From Dehalococcoidales bacterium (GTDB lineage Bacteria; Chloroflexota; Dehalococcoidia; Dehalococcoidales; UBA2162): a DNA stretch of 33,941 bases. The position numbers and the translations under genes were made by a program. Shown piece by piece: positions 15,491 to 23,018 of this stretch (its first letter is position 1; each line of letters begins with the position of its first letter). The stretch covers positions 1 through 33,941 of the forward strand of contig JAUSGV010000066.1 of the NCBI GenBank assembly GCA_030648675.1, read 5' to 3'. Below the pieces are notes generated by a model. It made no database searches. It saw only the letters and a list, made by a program, of their open reading frames with translations, and was not told the DNA's origin.

Positions 15491-15620
15491 CGAAGCACGA
15501 AATACGAAATCCGAAGCACGATACAAGCACAAATTTTTTAAATTCGAATAACCAATGCATTCGTGCTTTGAATTTTGAATTTGTTTCGTATTTCGATATT
15601 AGGATTTCGAATTTCGATTC
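15491..15620. repeat. AT-rich intergenic repeat, copy 1
   Basis: An imperfect inverted repeat. The left arm is built of CGAAGCACGAAATACGAAAT-type words and the right arm of TTTGTTTCGTATTTCGATAT-type words. The 24 nt at 15577-15600 are identical to 19933-19956. The element lies between the LOG gene and the ilvD promoter. Confidence 0.7.
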
Positions 15621-15673
15621 ATCATGGGAATGTTTTATTGCATGAGAACCTATCGTTTTTGAGAGTGTTCACC

Positions 15674-15702
15674 TTGACACTGCTGAAAGCCTGTGTTATG
15701 TT
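15674..15702 (+). promoter_or_regulatory. ilvDBN promoter
   Basis: A perfect -35 TTGACA (15674-15679), 17-bp spacer and -10 TATGTT (15697-15702). The start lies about 30 nt before the ilvD ATG, leaving no room for a T-box or leader peptide in this transcript. Confidence 0.6.
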
Positions 15703-15738
15703 AATTTTTCATATTTCCCGTTCAAAGGCGGCGAGACT

Positions 15739-17406
15739 ATGAAAAGCGATGTCATTAAAAAAGGTATAGAACGAGCACCCCACCGGTCTCTTTTGCATGC
15801 CCTCGGCTGCACCACCGCCGATATGCAAAAACCGTTTGTCGGCATCGTCAACTCCTTCAGCGAGATCGTCCCGGGTCACATGCACCTGAGAACTATCGCC
15901 GAATCCGTGAAGAACGGCGTACGGGCCGGTGGCGGTGTACCTTTCGAGGTCAACACCATTGCCGTCTGCGACGGCATCGCCATGAACCACCCCGGTATGA
16001 AATACAGCTTGCCCAGCCGGGAACTGATCGCCGATTCAGTAGAGATCGTCGGCAGCGCTCATGCTTTCGACGCCCTGGTCTTTATTCCTAATTGCGACAA
16101 GATAATCCCCGGTATGATCATGGGCGCTTTGCGGCTGAATATACCGTCCATCTTTATCAGCGGCGGCCCCATGCTTAGAGGCTACCTGCCCACGGAAAAG
16201 GGTACCAGCAAGATAGACCTCAACTCCGTTTTCGAGGGCGTCGGCAAAGTGGCCGCGGGTAAAATGACCGAGAAAGAACTGGCCGAACTGGAAGAGCTTG
16301 CCTGCCCCGGCTGCGGCAGTTGTGCCGGTATGTTCACCGCGAACACCATGAACTGCTTGATGGAAGCCCTGGGCATCGCCCTTCCCGGCAACGGGACGAT
16401 CCCGGCAGTGGACTCACGCCGCCGCAAGCTGGCGGAAACCGCCGGAGAACAAATAATGAAATTGCACGCGGCGGGATTTAAGCCGCGGGATATTATCAAC
16501 GAAGACTCCCTCCACAATGCGCTTACCGTCGATATGGCCCTCGGCGGCAGCACCAACTCTGTTCTGCATCTGACGGCGATAGCTCACGAAGCCGGCGTTG
16601 ATTTTCCCCTGGCTCGAATAAATGAAATCAGTGAAGCCACCCCTCAATTGTGCTATTTGCGTCCCGCCGGTCCTTACCACATTGAAGACCTGGATCGTGC
16701 CGGCGGCATATCGGCCGTCATGAAAGAGCTGAAAGATTTGTTGCGGCTCAAGGCAAAAACTGTGTCCGGAAAATCGGTGTCCGGGGTAGTCGCCGCCGGA
16801 AAAGTAGCCGATAGAGATGTGATCCGCACCAAAGCCAACGCTTACGCCCCGAGGGGCGGATTGGCGGTACTTTTCGGCAATATTGCTCCCGACGGGTCTG
16901 TGGTTAAACGAAGCGCCGTCGCCCCGGAAATGATGAAACACCAGGGACCGGCCCGTGTTTTCGACTCCGAAGAGGATGCGACACAGGCGATAATACGTGG
17001 TAGTATAAAATCCGGTGAGGTACTGGTGATACGTTACGAAGGACCGAGGGGCGGACCGGGAATGAGAGAGATGCTGACGCCCACTTCGCTGCTAGCCGGA
17101 ATGGGTATGGACAAGGAAGTCGCCCTGATCACCGACGGGCGATTTTCCGGCGCCACCCGCGGTGCTGCCATCGGACACGTTTCTCCCGAAGCCGCGGACC
17201 GCGGACCGATCGCCGCCATAGCCGACGGCGATATCATTAAAATAGATATTCCCAATTTCCGCATCGCAGTCGACCTCACCAGCCGGGAGATTTCCCGGAG
17301 ACTGGCGAAGGTGGCCAAATTCGAGCCGAAAATAAAAAGCGGTTATCTCCGGCGTTACGCCGAAAATGTATCGTCGGCGAGTACCGGTGCTGTTTTTCAA
17401 GGATAG
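15739..17406 (+). CDS. ilvD: Dihydroxy-acid dehydratase
   Basis: A 555-residue iron-sulfur dehydratase that converts 2,3-dihydroxy-isovalerate and its methyl homologue to the 2-oxo acids in valine and isoleucine synthesis. Cluster and metal residues are visible: C119 in FIPNCDKIIPGM and the CPGCGSC block at 187-193. The N-terminal segment is NSFSEIVPGHMHL, the E. coli-like form without the extra Cys of [2Fe-2S] enzymes, so an oxygen-sensitive [4Fe-4S] enzyme is likely. The ending has the usual GGPGMREML and TDGRFSGATRGAAIGHVSPEA motifs. It is the first gene of the operon; ilvB starts 6 bp after its stop. Confidence 0.97.
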   Translation: MKSDVIKKGIERAPHRSLLHALGCTTADMQKPFVGIVNSFSEIVPGHMHLRTIAESVKNGVRAGGGVPFEVNTIAVCDGIAMNHPGMKYSLPSRELIADSVEIVGSAHAFDALVFIPNCDKIIPGMIMGALRLNIPSIFISGGPMLRGYLPTEKGTSKIDLNSVFEGVGKVAAGKMTEKELAELEELACPGCGSCAGMFTANTMNCLMEALGIALPGNGTIPAVDSRRRKLAETAGEQIMKLHAAGFKPRDIINEDSLHNALTVDMALGGSTNSVLHLTAIAHEAGVDFPLARINEISEATPQLCYLRPAGPYHIEDLDRAGGISAVMKELKDLLRLKAKTVSGKSVSGVVAAGKVADRDVIRTKANAYAPRGGLAVLFGNIAPDGSVVKRSAVAPEMMKHQGPARVFDSEEDATQAIIRGSIKSGEVLVIRYEGPRGGPGMREMLTPTSLLAGMGMDKEVALITDGRFSGATRGAAIGHVSPEAADRGPIAAIADGDIIKIDIPNFRIAVDLTSREISRRLAKVAKFEPKIKSGYLRRYAENVSSASTGAVFQG

Positions 17407-17412
17407 ACTGGC

Positions 17413-19137
17413 ATGAAATTATCCGGTGGTGATATCGTTTGTGAAAGTCTGGTAAAGGAAGGGGTCGAGGTAATCTTCGGCATCCAGGGCGGCTCCGTTC
17501 TGCCTTTATATGATAGGCTTCCCCGCTACCCCCAACTCCGCCATATTCTGGTTCGGCACGAACAGTGTGCCGCACACTCTGCCGACGGCTATGCCCGCGT
17601 CACCGGCAAGGTGGGCGTTTGTTTTTCCACCTCCGGCCCTGGCGCCACCAATCTGGTCACCGGCATTGCCAATGCTTATCTCGATTCCGTACCCGTCGTC
17701 GCGATAACCGGTCAGGTCGCCCGGGCTTTTTTGGGTAAGGACGCCTTCCAGGAAGTAGACATCACCGGCATCACGCTGCCGATCACCAAGCACAACTATC
17801 TGGTGCTCGAGGCCGCAGACCTGGCCAAGACCATCAAGGAAGCGTTTTACCTGGCCCGGACCGGACGTCCCGGCCCGGTACTTATCGATATTCCGCGAGA
17901 CGTCTTCATCGAAGAAGCGGAATTTCACTATCCTACCAAGGTCTACCTCCCCGGCTACAAGCCCACGACCCAGGGGCACCCGGCACAGATCAACAAGGCG
18001 GCAAAACTCATCAACGATGCCCGCAAGCCCCTGCTGATCGCCGGCCGGGGTATTTCCATATCAGGAGCGTTCGACGAGTTAAAACAGCTTGCCGAGACCG
18101 GCCAGATACCGGTAGTGTCCACTTTGCTGGGTATCGGCTGTTTCCCGGAAACTCATGCCCTCAGCTTCGGCATGATCGGCATGCACGGCACGGCCTACGC
18201 CAACATGGCGATAAATAGCGCCGACCTCATAATCGCCGTCGGCATGAGGTTCGACGACCGCGCGACCGCCAAGGTCAGCGGTTTTGCCCCTGTCGGCAAA
18301 ATCATCCACATCGATATCGACCCCGCTGAGATCGGGAAGAATGTCCGCGTTGACGTGCCCATCGTGGGCGACTGCCGCAGCGTCCTGGAAGAGTTAAACA
18401 AGCTTGTTCCTAAGATTTCACACCTGGAATGGATAAAGCAGCTCGACGAATGGCGGGAAGAGCATCCCGCTACCATCGTCCGTAACAGCAACGGGTTGCT
18501 GCCCCAGTTTGTCGTACGCCAGATATATGAAGTGACCAAAGGCGAAGCGACTATAGTCACCGGGGTGGGACAAAATCAGATGTGGGCGGCTCAACACTAC
18601 TGGTACGACCGCCCCAACAGCTTCATTTCTTCCGGGGGGCTGGGTACGATGGGTTTCGGCCTGCCCGCGGCTATCGGCGCCAAAGTCGGCACCCCGAACA
18701 TCCCGGTCTGGTGTATCGACGGCGACGGCAGTTTCCAGATGACTCTCCAGGAGCTGGCCACGATCCAGCAGGAGAAGGTAGCCGTCAAAATTGCTATCCT
18801 GGATAATGGTTTCCTGGGCATGGTGAGACAATGGCAGGAATTTTTCTACGGCAAGCGCTATGTGGCAACTCGCCTTAGCGGGCCGGACTTCGTCAAGATC
18901 GCCGAGGCTTACGGTATCCCCGGACTGAAAGTAAAACACAAGGAAGAGGTCGTCCCGGCAATTGAAAAGGCCATGGCCGAACCCGGCCCCTTCCTGATAG
19001 ATTTCATCGTGGAACCCGAAGAGAACGTCTACCCCATGGTGCCCCCGGGCGCGACGCTTGCCGAGGTCATGGAAGCACCGGGCAAGGAGACGAAGGTTCT
19101 CTCGGACTCGGCAAAACTTCCGGTAAGTAACATTTAA
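17413..19137 (+). CDS. ilvB: Acetolactate synthase, large (catalytic) subunit
   Basis: A 574-residue ThDP- and FAD-dependent enzyme condensing two pyruvates, or pyruvate with 2-oxobutyrate, in the first common step of branched-chain amino acid synthesis. It shows the N-terminal ThDP Pyr domain with RHEQCAAHSADGYARVTGKVG and the catalytic Glu in HEQ, the central FAD-binding domain (about 190-330), and the PP domain with the ThDP motif GDGSFQM...DNGFLGMVRQWQ. ATG 17413 follows an AAGGA site. Its regulatory subunit gene ilvN lies 102 bp downstream. Confidence 0.97.
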   Translation: MKLSGGDIVCESLVKEGVEVIFGIQGGSVLPLYDRLPRYPQLRHILVRHEQCAAHSADGYARVTGKVGVCFSTSGPGATNLVTGIANAYLDSVPVVAITGQVARAFLGKDAFQEVDITGITLPITKHNYLVLEAADLAKTIKEAFYLARTGRPGPVLIDIPRDVFIEEAEFHYPTKVYLPGYKPTTQGHPAQINKAAKLINDARKPLLIAGRGISISGAFDELKQLAETGQIPVVSTLLGIGCFPETHALSFGMIGMHGTAYANMAINSADLIIAVGMRFDDRATAKVSGFAPVGKIIHIDIDPAEIGKNVRVDVPIVGDCRSVLEELNKLVPKISHLEWIKQLDEWREEHPATIVRNSNGLLPQFVVRQIYEVTKGEATIVTGVGQNQMWAAQHYWYDRPNSFISSGGLGTMGFGLPAAIGAKVGTPNIPVWCIDGDGSFQMTLQELATIQQEKVAVKIAILDNGFLGMVRQWQEFFYGKRYVATRLSGPDFVKIAEAYGIPGLKVKHKEEVVPAIEKAMAEPGPFLIDFIVEPEENVYPMVPPGATLAEVMEAPGKETKVLSDSAKLPVSNI

Positions 19138-19142
19138 CACCC

Positions 19143-19182
19143 TTGTCATTCTGACCCGATGAAAATCGGGGGAAGAATCCGG
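19143..19182. repeat. REP-like element between ilvB and ilvN
   Basis: A GTCATTCTG...GAAGAATCC unit with an internal hairpin CCCGAT-GAAA-ATCGGG (19155-19170). It is of the same style as the GTCAT... elements at 22.1 kb and 33.0 kb. Confidence 0.5.
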
Positions 19183-19239
19183 GGGTGGGGTAAAATAGAT
19201 AAAATGCCTGATAATTTCGTAACGGATAAGAGGTAAACT

Positions 19240-19785
19240 GTGACGACGAAGCACACCCTGGTCGCTCTGGTCGAAGACAAACCGGGCGTACTTAACCGGC
19301 TGGCCAGTCTTTTCCGCCGGCGCGGCTTCAATATCAACAGCATAGCCGTCGGTCACAGCGAGACCCCGGGATTGTCTCGCGTTACCCTGGTTGTCGACGG
19401 CAGCGCCACGGTTGTAGAGCAGGTCAGGAAACAATTGGACAAGGTAATCGACATCGTCAAGGTGTCCGACCTCACTGAATCGAGTCTCGTCGCCCGCGAA
19501 CTTGCCCTCATCAAGGTAAGCACGACCGCCGCTACCCGGAGCTCCATCATGCAGATCGTCGACATCTTCCGGGCGAATATCGTCGACGTGGGTTTCGACT
19601 CGCTGACCATCGAGGTGACCGGAGATGAAGACAAAATTGATTCCCTGTATAACCTCCTTCGCGGCTACGGCATTAAAGAGCTGGCCCGCACGGGGCGTAT
19701 CGCCCTGGTCAGGGGCGGCTCCAATCCCCTGCCCGTAGAGAAAGAACCGCCGAAATCCCCACCGTCAAAAACAGAGCCTAAATAG
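19240..19785 (+). CDS. ilvN: Acetolactate synthase, small (regulatory) subunit
   Basis: This 181-residue subunit activates IlvB and confers feedback control by valine. The N-terminal ACT domain (about 4-75) opens HTLVALVEDKPGVLNRLASLFRRRGFNINSIAVG. The C-terminal half (about 80-160) has the IlvN_C/ALS_ss_C sequence ELALIKVS...IMQIVDIFRANIVDVGFDSLTIEVTG. A Pro/Lys-rich tail makes it slightly longer than the usual 160-170 residues. The start is GTG 19240 with AAGAGGT upstream. Confidence 0.96.
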   Translation: MTTKHTLVALVEDKPGVLNRLASLFRRRGFNINSIAVGHSETPGLSRVTLVVDGSATVVEQVRKQLDKVIDIVKVSDLTESSLVARELALIKVSTTAATRSSIMQIVDIFRANIVDVGFDSLTIEVTGDEDKIDSLYNLLRGYGIKELARTGRIALVRGGSNPLPVEKEPPKSPPSKTEPK

Positions 19786-19798
19786 TCTCTGTTTTAAA
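19768..19798 (+). terminator. Weak terminator-like hairpin at the ilvN stop
   Basis: AAAACAGAG (19768-19776) pairs with CTCTGTTTT (19787-19795) across a 10-nt loop that contains the stop codon region. It ends in T4. The stem is AT-rich, so termination would be partial. Confidence 0.35.
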
Positions 19799-19800
19799 CT

Positions 19801-19972
19801 CGAAGCACAAAGCACAAAATCCGAAACAATTCATAAAACACAAAATTCAAAACCATTCCGTTGAAAACCTGTCCCGCACTTGATACGGAAACGGAATTCA
19901 GGAAATTTTTTAATTTTCCAATTTTGAAATTCGAATTTGTTTCGTATTTCGATATTCGAATTTCGGATTTTC
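19801..19972. repeat. AT-rich intergenic repeat, copy 2
   Basis: It has the same arrangement as the element at 15491-15620: a left part with CGAAGCACAAAGCAC words and a right part ending in TTTGTTTCGTATTTCGATAT and ATTCGAATTTCGGATTTT. It shares a 24-nt exact match with copy 1 (19933-19956). It fills the gap between ilvN and the universal stress protein gene. Confidence 0.7.
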
Positions 19973-20036
19973 TCACTCACTCCCTTCTTATTGATTTTAC
20001 CCTTAATCTGGCGTATCATCAAAATCGAGGCAGGTT

Positions 20037-20975
20037 ATGTATCGAAAAATTCTCGTTCCCCTTGACGGCTCCGCAGGCGCCGAAGTAACCCTCCCTGTCG
20101 CGAAGGAACTGGCGGCTAGAATGAAGGGTGTTGAAGTCGTGCTCCTGCATATCGTTGCTCCTGAGGAGCGCGGTAAACTCGAGCCGATGCATCGGGCGTA
20201 TATCTCCGCTGCCGTTGAATCCATTCGCAGCCAAGCCCAGGAAGTACAGAAAAATACCGGCATTAAACCCGCCGCCGATTCCGTGAAAGTATCCGGTGAG
20301 ATGGTGACAGGGTATCCTGACGAAGAGATTCCGCGCTTCGCTGACGCTAAAGGCGTCGACCTCATTCTCATGTCTACTCAGGATAGTACTGGCGGAAGCC
20401 GCCGGGCGCTGGGACATGTCGCGGAAAAGCTCATGCGGCAGTCGAAAATACCGGTTTGGCTGGTAAGGGCGGGCACGAGGGACACGGTTCCTTACGACAA
20501 ATGGACTAAGAAAACCCTGCTTGTCGTTCTGGACGGATCGGAGATTGCCGAATCGGTTTTACCGCACGTCGAAACTCTCGTCCAGCAGACCGGCGAAACT
20601 GTCGAGGTAGTTTTAGTCCGGGTCTGCGAGCCGCCGCCTATGCCGTCGTACTATTCGATGGAACTCTCCGGCGTCCCCCTCAACTGGGGACAGTACGTTC
20701 AGCAGGAACTCGACCAGTGTAAACAGATCTCTAAAGCCTACCTTGACGGAGTCGAAAAACGGTTCAAGGACAAGAACATCAGCGTCCGCTCTGAGATTCT
20801 TTTAGGTAAAGCTTCGACCGAGATAATAAATTATGCGGCGAATAATCCGCAGAGCGTGATCATGATGACCACACACGGACGCGGCGGGCTGGGCCGGCTG
20901 ATTTACGGCAGCGTCGCCGAAAGCGTCCTTTTGGGTGCTTTCAACCCTATCTTCCTCGTTAGAATAACAAAATGA
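20037..20975 (+). CDS. Tandem-domain universal stress protein (UspA family)
   Basis: This 312-residue cytoplasmic protein contains two UspA domains (about 1-145 and 158-311). Each begins with the beta1 strand, YRKILVPLDGSAGAE in the first and KKTLLVVLDGSEIAE in the second. The second domain retains the ATP-binding G-x2-G-x9-G(S/T) element in THGRGGLGRLIYGSVAE. In the first domain the matching region (STGGSRRALGHVAE) is partly altered. ATG 20037 is preceded by GAGGCAGG. It sits between ilvN and ilvC on the same strand, an unusual insertion into the ilv cluster, and may be read from the ilv transcript. Confidence 0.93.
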   Translation: MYRKILVPLDGSAGAEVTLPVAKELAARMKGVEVVLLHIVAPEERGKLEPMHRAYISAAVESIRSQAQEVQKNTGIKPAADSVKVSGEMVTGYPDEEIPRFADAKGVDLILMSTQDSTGGSRRALGHVAEKLMRQSKIPVWLVRAGTRDTVPYDKWTKKTLLVVLDGSEIAESVLPHVETLVQQTGETVEVVLVRVCEPPPMPSYYSMELSGVPLNWGQYVQQELDQCKQISKAYLDGVEKRFKDKNISVRSEILLGKASTEIINYAANNPQSVIMMTTHGRGGLGRLIYGSVAESVLLGAFNPIFLVRITK

Positions 20976-21002
20976 AAATCTATGGCGGCCATCTACCGGA
21001 TA

Positions 21003-21031
21003 TTGTCATTACGGCATTCTCGGCCTATAAT
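21003..21031 (+). promoter_or_regulatory. ilvC promoter
   Basis: A -35 TTGTCA (21003-21008), exactly 17 bp, and a perfect -10 TATAAT (21026-21031). Predicted start near 21038, about 40 nt before the TTG start codon. Confidence 0.7.
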
Positions 21032-21077
21032 CTTTAGACTTAGTTAAATTCAGACCACGAAAAAGGAGGGTTTTATT

Positions 21078-22079
21078 TTGGCAAAAATATATTACGACAA
21101 AGACTGTAATCTGAAGTTGCTCGACGGGAAAACGATCGCCGTCGTCGGCTACGGCAGCCAGGGCACCGCCCACTCCAATAACCTGAAAGACAGCGGCTGC
21201 AATGTGATCGTCGCGGTTCCGAAGGGTGGTAACGGTTGGATCAGAGCCAAGAAGGACGGTTTCAACGTCATGACCGTCGCCGATGCCGCTAAAGCCGCGG
21301 ACATCATTATCATGCTGGCTCCCGACCACGTACAAAAGCAGATTTACTACGAATCCGTGGAAAAAAGCCTGACCAGGGGCAAAACACTGATGTTCGCCCA
21401 CGGCTTCAATATTCACTACGGCCAGATCAAACCGCCGGAGAATATCGACGTTTCCATGATCGCCCCCAAATCCCCCGGCCCCATGGTTAGACAGCAGTAC
21501 ACCGAGGGCAAAGGTACGCCGGCCATTATCGCCGTCCACCAGAATGCCTCCGGTAAGGCGAAGGCCAACGCCCTGGCTTATGCCAAAGGCATCGGCTGCA
21601 GCCGGGCCGGCGTCATTGAAACCACCTTCGAGGAAGAGACCGAAACCGACCTCTTCGGCGAGCAGACCGTCCTCTGCGGCGGTGTCTCCGCCCTCATTAA
21701 AGCCGGTTTTGAAACACTGGTCGAAGCCGGTTATCAGCCTGAGATCGCCTACTTCGAGGTCCTGCACGAGCTGAAACTTATCGTCGACCTGATCAACCGT
21801 GGCGGGCTTACGCTGATGCGCGACTCCGTATCCGATACGGCCAAGTACGGCGATTTCACCCGCGGCCCCAGGGTAATCGATGATTCGGTTAAAGCCGAAA
21901 TGGAATGTATCCTTTCGGAGATCCAGGATGGCACTTTCGCCAAAGAATGGATACTCGAAAACCAGGCCGGACGTCCGGTCTTCAACGCCCTCAAGCGGAT
22001 GGAATCAGAGCACGAGATTGAGGAAGTGGGCGTGGAATTGCGGAAAATGATGTCCTGGTTGAATCAACCGAAAAAGTGA
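21078..22079 (+). CDS. ilvC: Ketol-acid reductoisomerase (class I) with altered cofactor loop
   Basis: A 333-residue enzyme that isomerises and reduces acetolactate (or acetohydroxybutyrate) in valine/isoleucine synthesis. It has the Rossmann motif GYGSQGTAH (24-32) and the C-terminal knotted helical domain with ETTFEEETETDLFGEQTVLCGG and the metal-binding acidic residues. The loop after beta2 is VPKGGNGW (47-54). In typical class I enzymes this is LRxGSxSW, so the Arg and both Ser that hold the NADPH 2'-phosphate are Pro48, Gly51 and Gly53. The start is TTG 21078 with a strong AAAAGGAGGG site 7 nt upstream. It has its own promoter. Confidence 0.96.
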   Translation: MAKIYYDKDCNLKLLDGKTIAVVGYGSQGTAHSNNLKDSGCNVIVAVPKGGNGWIRAKKDGFNVMTVADAAKAADIIIMLAPDHVQKQIYYESVEKSLTRGKTLMFAHGFNIHYGQIKPPENIDVSMIAPKSPGPMVRQQYTEGKGTPAIIAVHQNASGKAKANALAYAKGIGCSRAGVIETTFEEETETDLFGEQTVLCGGVSALIKAGFETLVEAGYQPEIAYFEVLHELKLIVDLINRGGLTLMRDSVSDTAKYGDFTRGPRVIDDSVKAEMECILSEIQDGTFAKEWILENQAGRPVFNALKRMESEHEIEEVGVELRKMMSWLNQPKK

Positions 22080-22086
22080 CACGATA

Positions 22087-22180
22087 GTGTCATTCCAGCG
22101 AAAGCTGGAATCCAGCGGAATCAACCAGTGTCATTCCGGATCCCGTATCGAGTACGAGACAGGCTTTGATCCGGAATCGA
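22087..22180. repeat. REP-like double hairpin after ilvC
   Basis: Two palindromes lie in tandem. The first is ATTCCAGC-GAAA-GCTGGAAT (22092-22111), with a GNRA loop. The second has ATTCCGGATC (22133-22142) pairing with GATCCGGAAT (22168-22177) around a 25-nt loop. Each is introduced by GTGTC/GTGTC. They may protect the ilvC 3' end. There is no T run. Confidence 0.65.
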
Positions 22181-22293
22181 GCGGAATTAACAGGACTGAA
22201 ACAGTTTCGAAATACGGCCATTTTTTCTCCTGCCCGTGGTGCGGGACCCCACCCTTTGACACAAAATGACGTGAATTGTAATATGTCAGTTAC

Positions 22294-22707
22294 ATGACTG
22301 ATCAAGAGGATGCGGAAACGAAAAACGTTCGCAAGCCTTCCCGGTTCGGACGTCATCCTGAATCCGGGTACACGGTGCATACCAGCCTATGGCTCGAAAA
22401 GGACGGCGAATTATACCTGGGCGGCGGCCGAGTTATGCTGCTGGAGCGTATCGGTCAACTCGGCTCGATAGCGGCCGCAGCCCGTTCCATGAACCTGACC
22501 TACGCCAATGCCTGGAACTGGATCAAAGCGATGAACAAATTGGCACCGTTCCCGCTGGTGGAGAAGATGGTCGGCGGTTCCGGCGGCGGTCATGCCATGC
22601 TCACCCTCGAGGGGCAAAAAGCGATCCGCCAATTCCAACTTCTCCATCACAAACAGGACCGGGCGCTGGGATTAGCTCCTGCCAAGAATCAACCCGCCCA
22701 ACCATAG
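22294..22707 (+). CDS. ModE-type winged-helix regulator (HTH domain only)
   Basis: This 137-residue protein matches the N-terminal DNA-binding domain of ModE and lacks the C-terminal molybdate-binding MOP domains. Landmarks are the opening strand SLWLEKDGELYLGGGRVMLLERIGQLGSIAAAARSMNLTYANAWNWIKAMN and the wing GGSGGGHAMLTLEGQKAI. The first 25 residues are polar and probably disordered. ModE proteins repress or activate molybdate uptake and molybdoenzyme genes; without MOP domains the signal is unknown. The only neighbour target I can see is the small RNA promoter 60 bp downstream, which carries a ModE-box-like palindrome. Confidence 0.88.
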   Translation: MTDQEDAETKNVRKPSRFGRHPESGYTVHTSLWLEKDGELYLGGGRVMLLERIGQLGSIAAAARSMNLTYANAWNWIKAMNKLAPFPLVEKMVGGSGGGHAMLTLEGQKAIRQFQLLHHKQDRALGLAPAKNQPAQP

Positions 22708-22766
22708 AATAAGTTTACCGGCCAGGCTCCGTAAACCCCAAAATATAACAAACGATAAAATACCCC

Positions 22767-22795
22767 TTGACAAGACGCTATATTACGTGTAATAT
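22767..22795 (+). promoter_or_regulatory. Strong promoter of the candidate small RNA
   Basis: A perfect -35 TTGACA (22767-22772), 17-bp spacer, and -10 TAATAT (22790-22795); a second overlapping hexamer TATAAT lies at 22793-22798. Transcription would begin near 22802. Confidence 0.7.
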
Positions 22796-22799
22796 AATA
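22776..22799. promoter_or_regulatory. ModE-box-like operator overlapping the -10
   Basis: TATATTAC-GT-GTAATATA (22779-22796) is a perfect 8-bp inverted repeat. Set against the E. coli ModE box CGTTATATT-N4-8-YAYATAACG, the left half CGCTATATT (22776-22784) matches at 8 of 9 positions. The spacer is 6, and the right half AATATAATA matches at 6 of 9. A protein bound here would block the promoter. Confidence 0.5.
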
Positions 22800-22801
22800 C
22801 T

Positions 22802-22900
22802 ATTCCTCCGGCCATTAGAGTGCTTTACTTGAAAGACCTCCTTCAGGTAAAGCACTCCCTCGTAAATATCAGGGGTTGAGAATTATCTCAACCCCTTTTT
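22802..22900 (+). ncRNA. Candidate small RNA with anti-Shine-Dalgarno hairpin loop
   Basis: About 100 nt lie between a strong promoter and an intrinsic terminator and contain no ORF. The 5' part holds a 16-bp stem (22818-22833 with 22842-22857, one G-U pair) capped by the 8-nt loop AGACCTCC (22834-22841). The sequence ACCTCCTT across the loop and stem top equals the anti-Shine-Dalgarno octamer at the 3' end of 16S rRNA. A second CCTCC lies near the predicted 5' end (22804-22810). Such a molecule could pair with ribosome binding sites of target mRNAs. No known RNA family is recognised. Confidence 0.55.
22871..22900 (+). terminator. Intrinsic terminator of the small RNA
   Basis: AGGGGTTGAGA (22871-22881) pairs with TCTCAACCCCT (22886-22896) over 11 bp around an ATTA loop. 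It ends in T5, a textbook Rho-independent terminator on the plus strand. Confidence 0.9.
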
Positions 22901-23018
22901 ATTTCCTAACTATATCTTTCGTGAAGTATAGCGTTGGCAAAGCTTGGATTCCCGGCCGCAGCTTTTCTCCAGGACCGCCGCCGCGCATTTGCAGGTTGTT
23001 GCTTCGCCAAGTAAGAAA

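Noticed and set aside
18418..19434. 338-codon open frame antisense to ilvB and ilvN
   Set aside because: It spans two well-supported genes in the opposite direction and their intergenic gap. The translation has no domain, so it is a codon-bias artefact.
21009..21767. 252-codon open frame antisense to ilvC
   Set aside because: It overlaps ilvC and would cover the ilvC promoter. The Gly/Asp-rich translation is typical of a mirror of a GC-biased gene.
22780..22870. Reading the small RNA region on the minus strand, where the loop would present a GGAGGT ribosome binding site
   Set aside because: The terminator T run and the strong promoter both point to the plus strand, and only a 10-codon frame follows on the minus strand.
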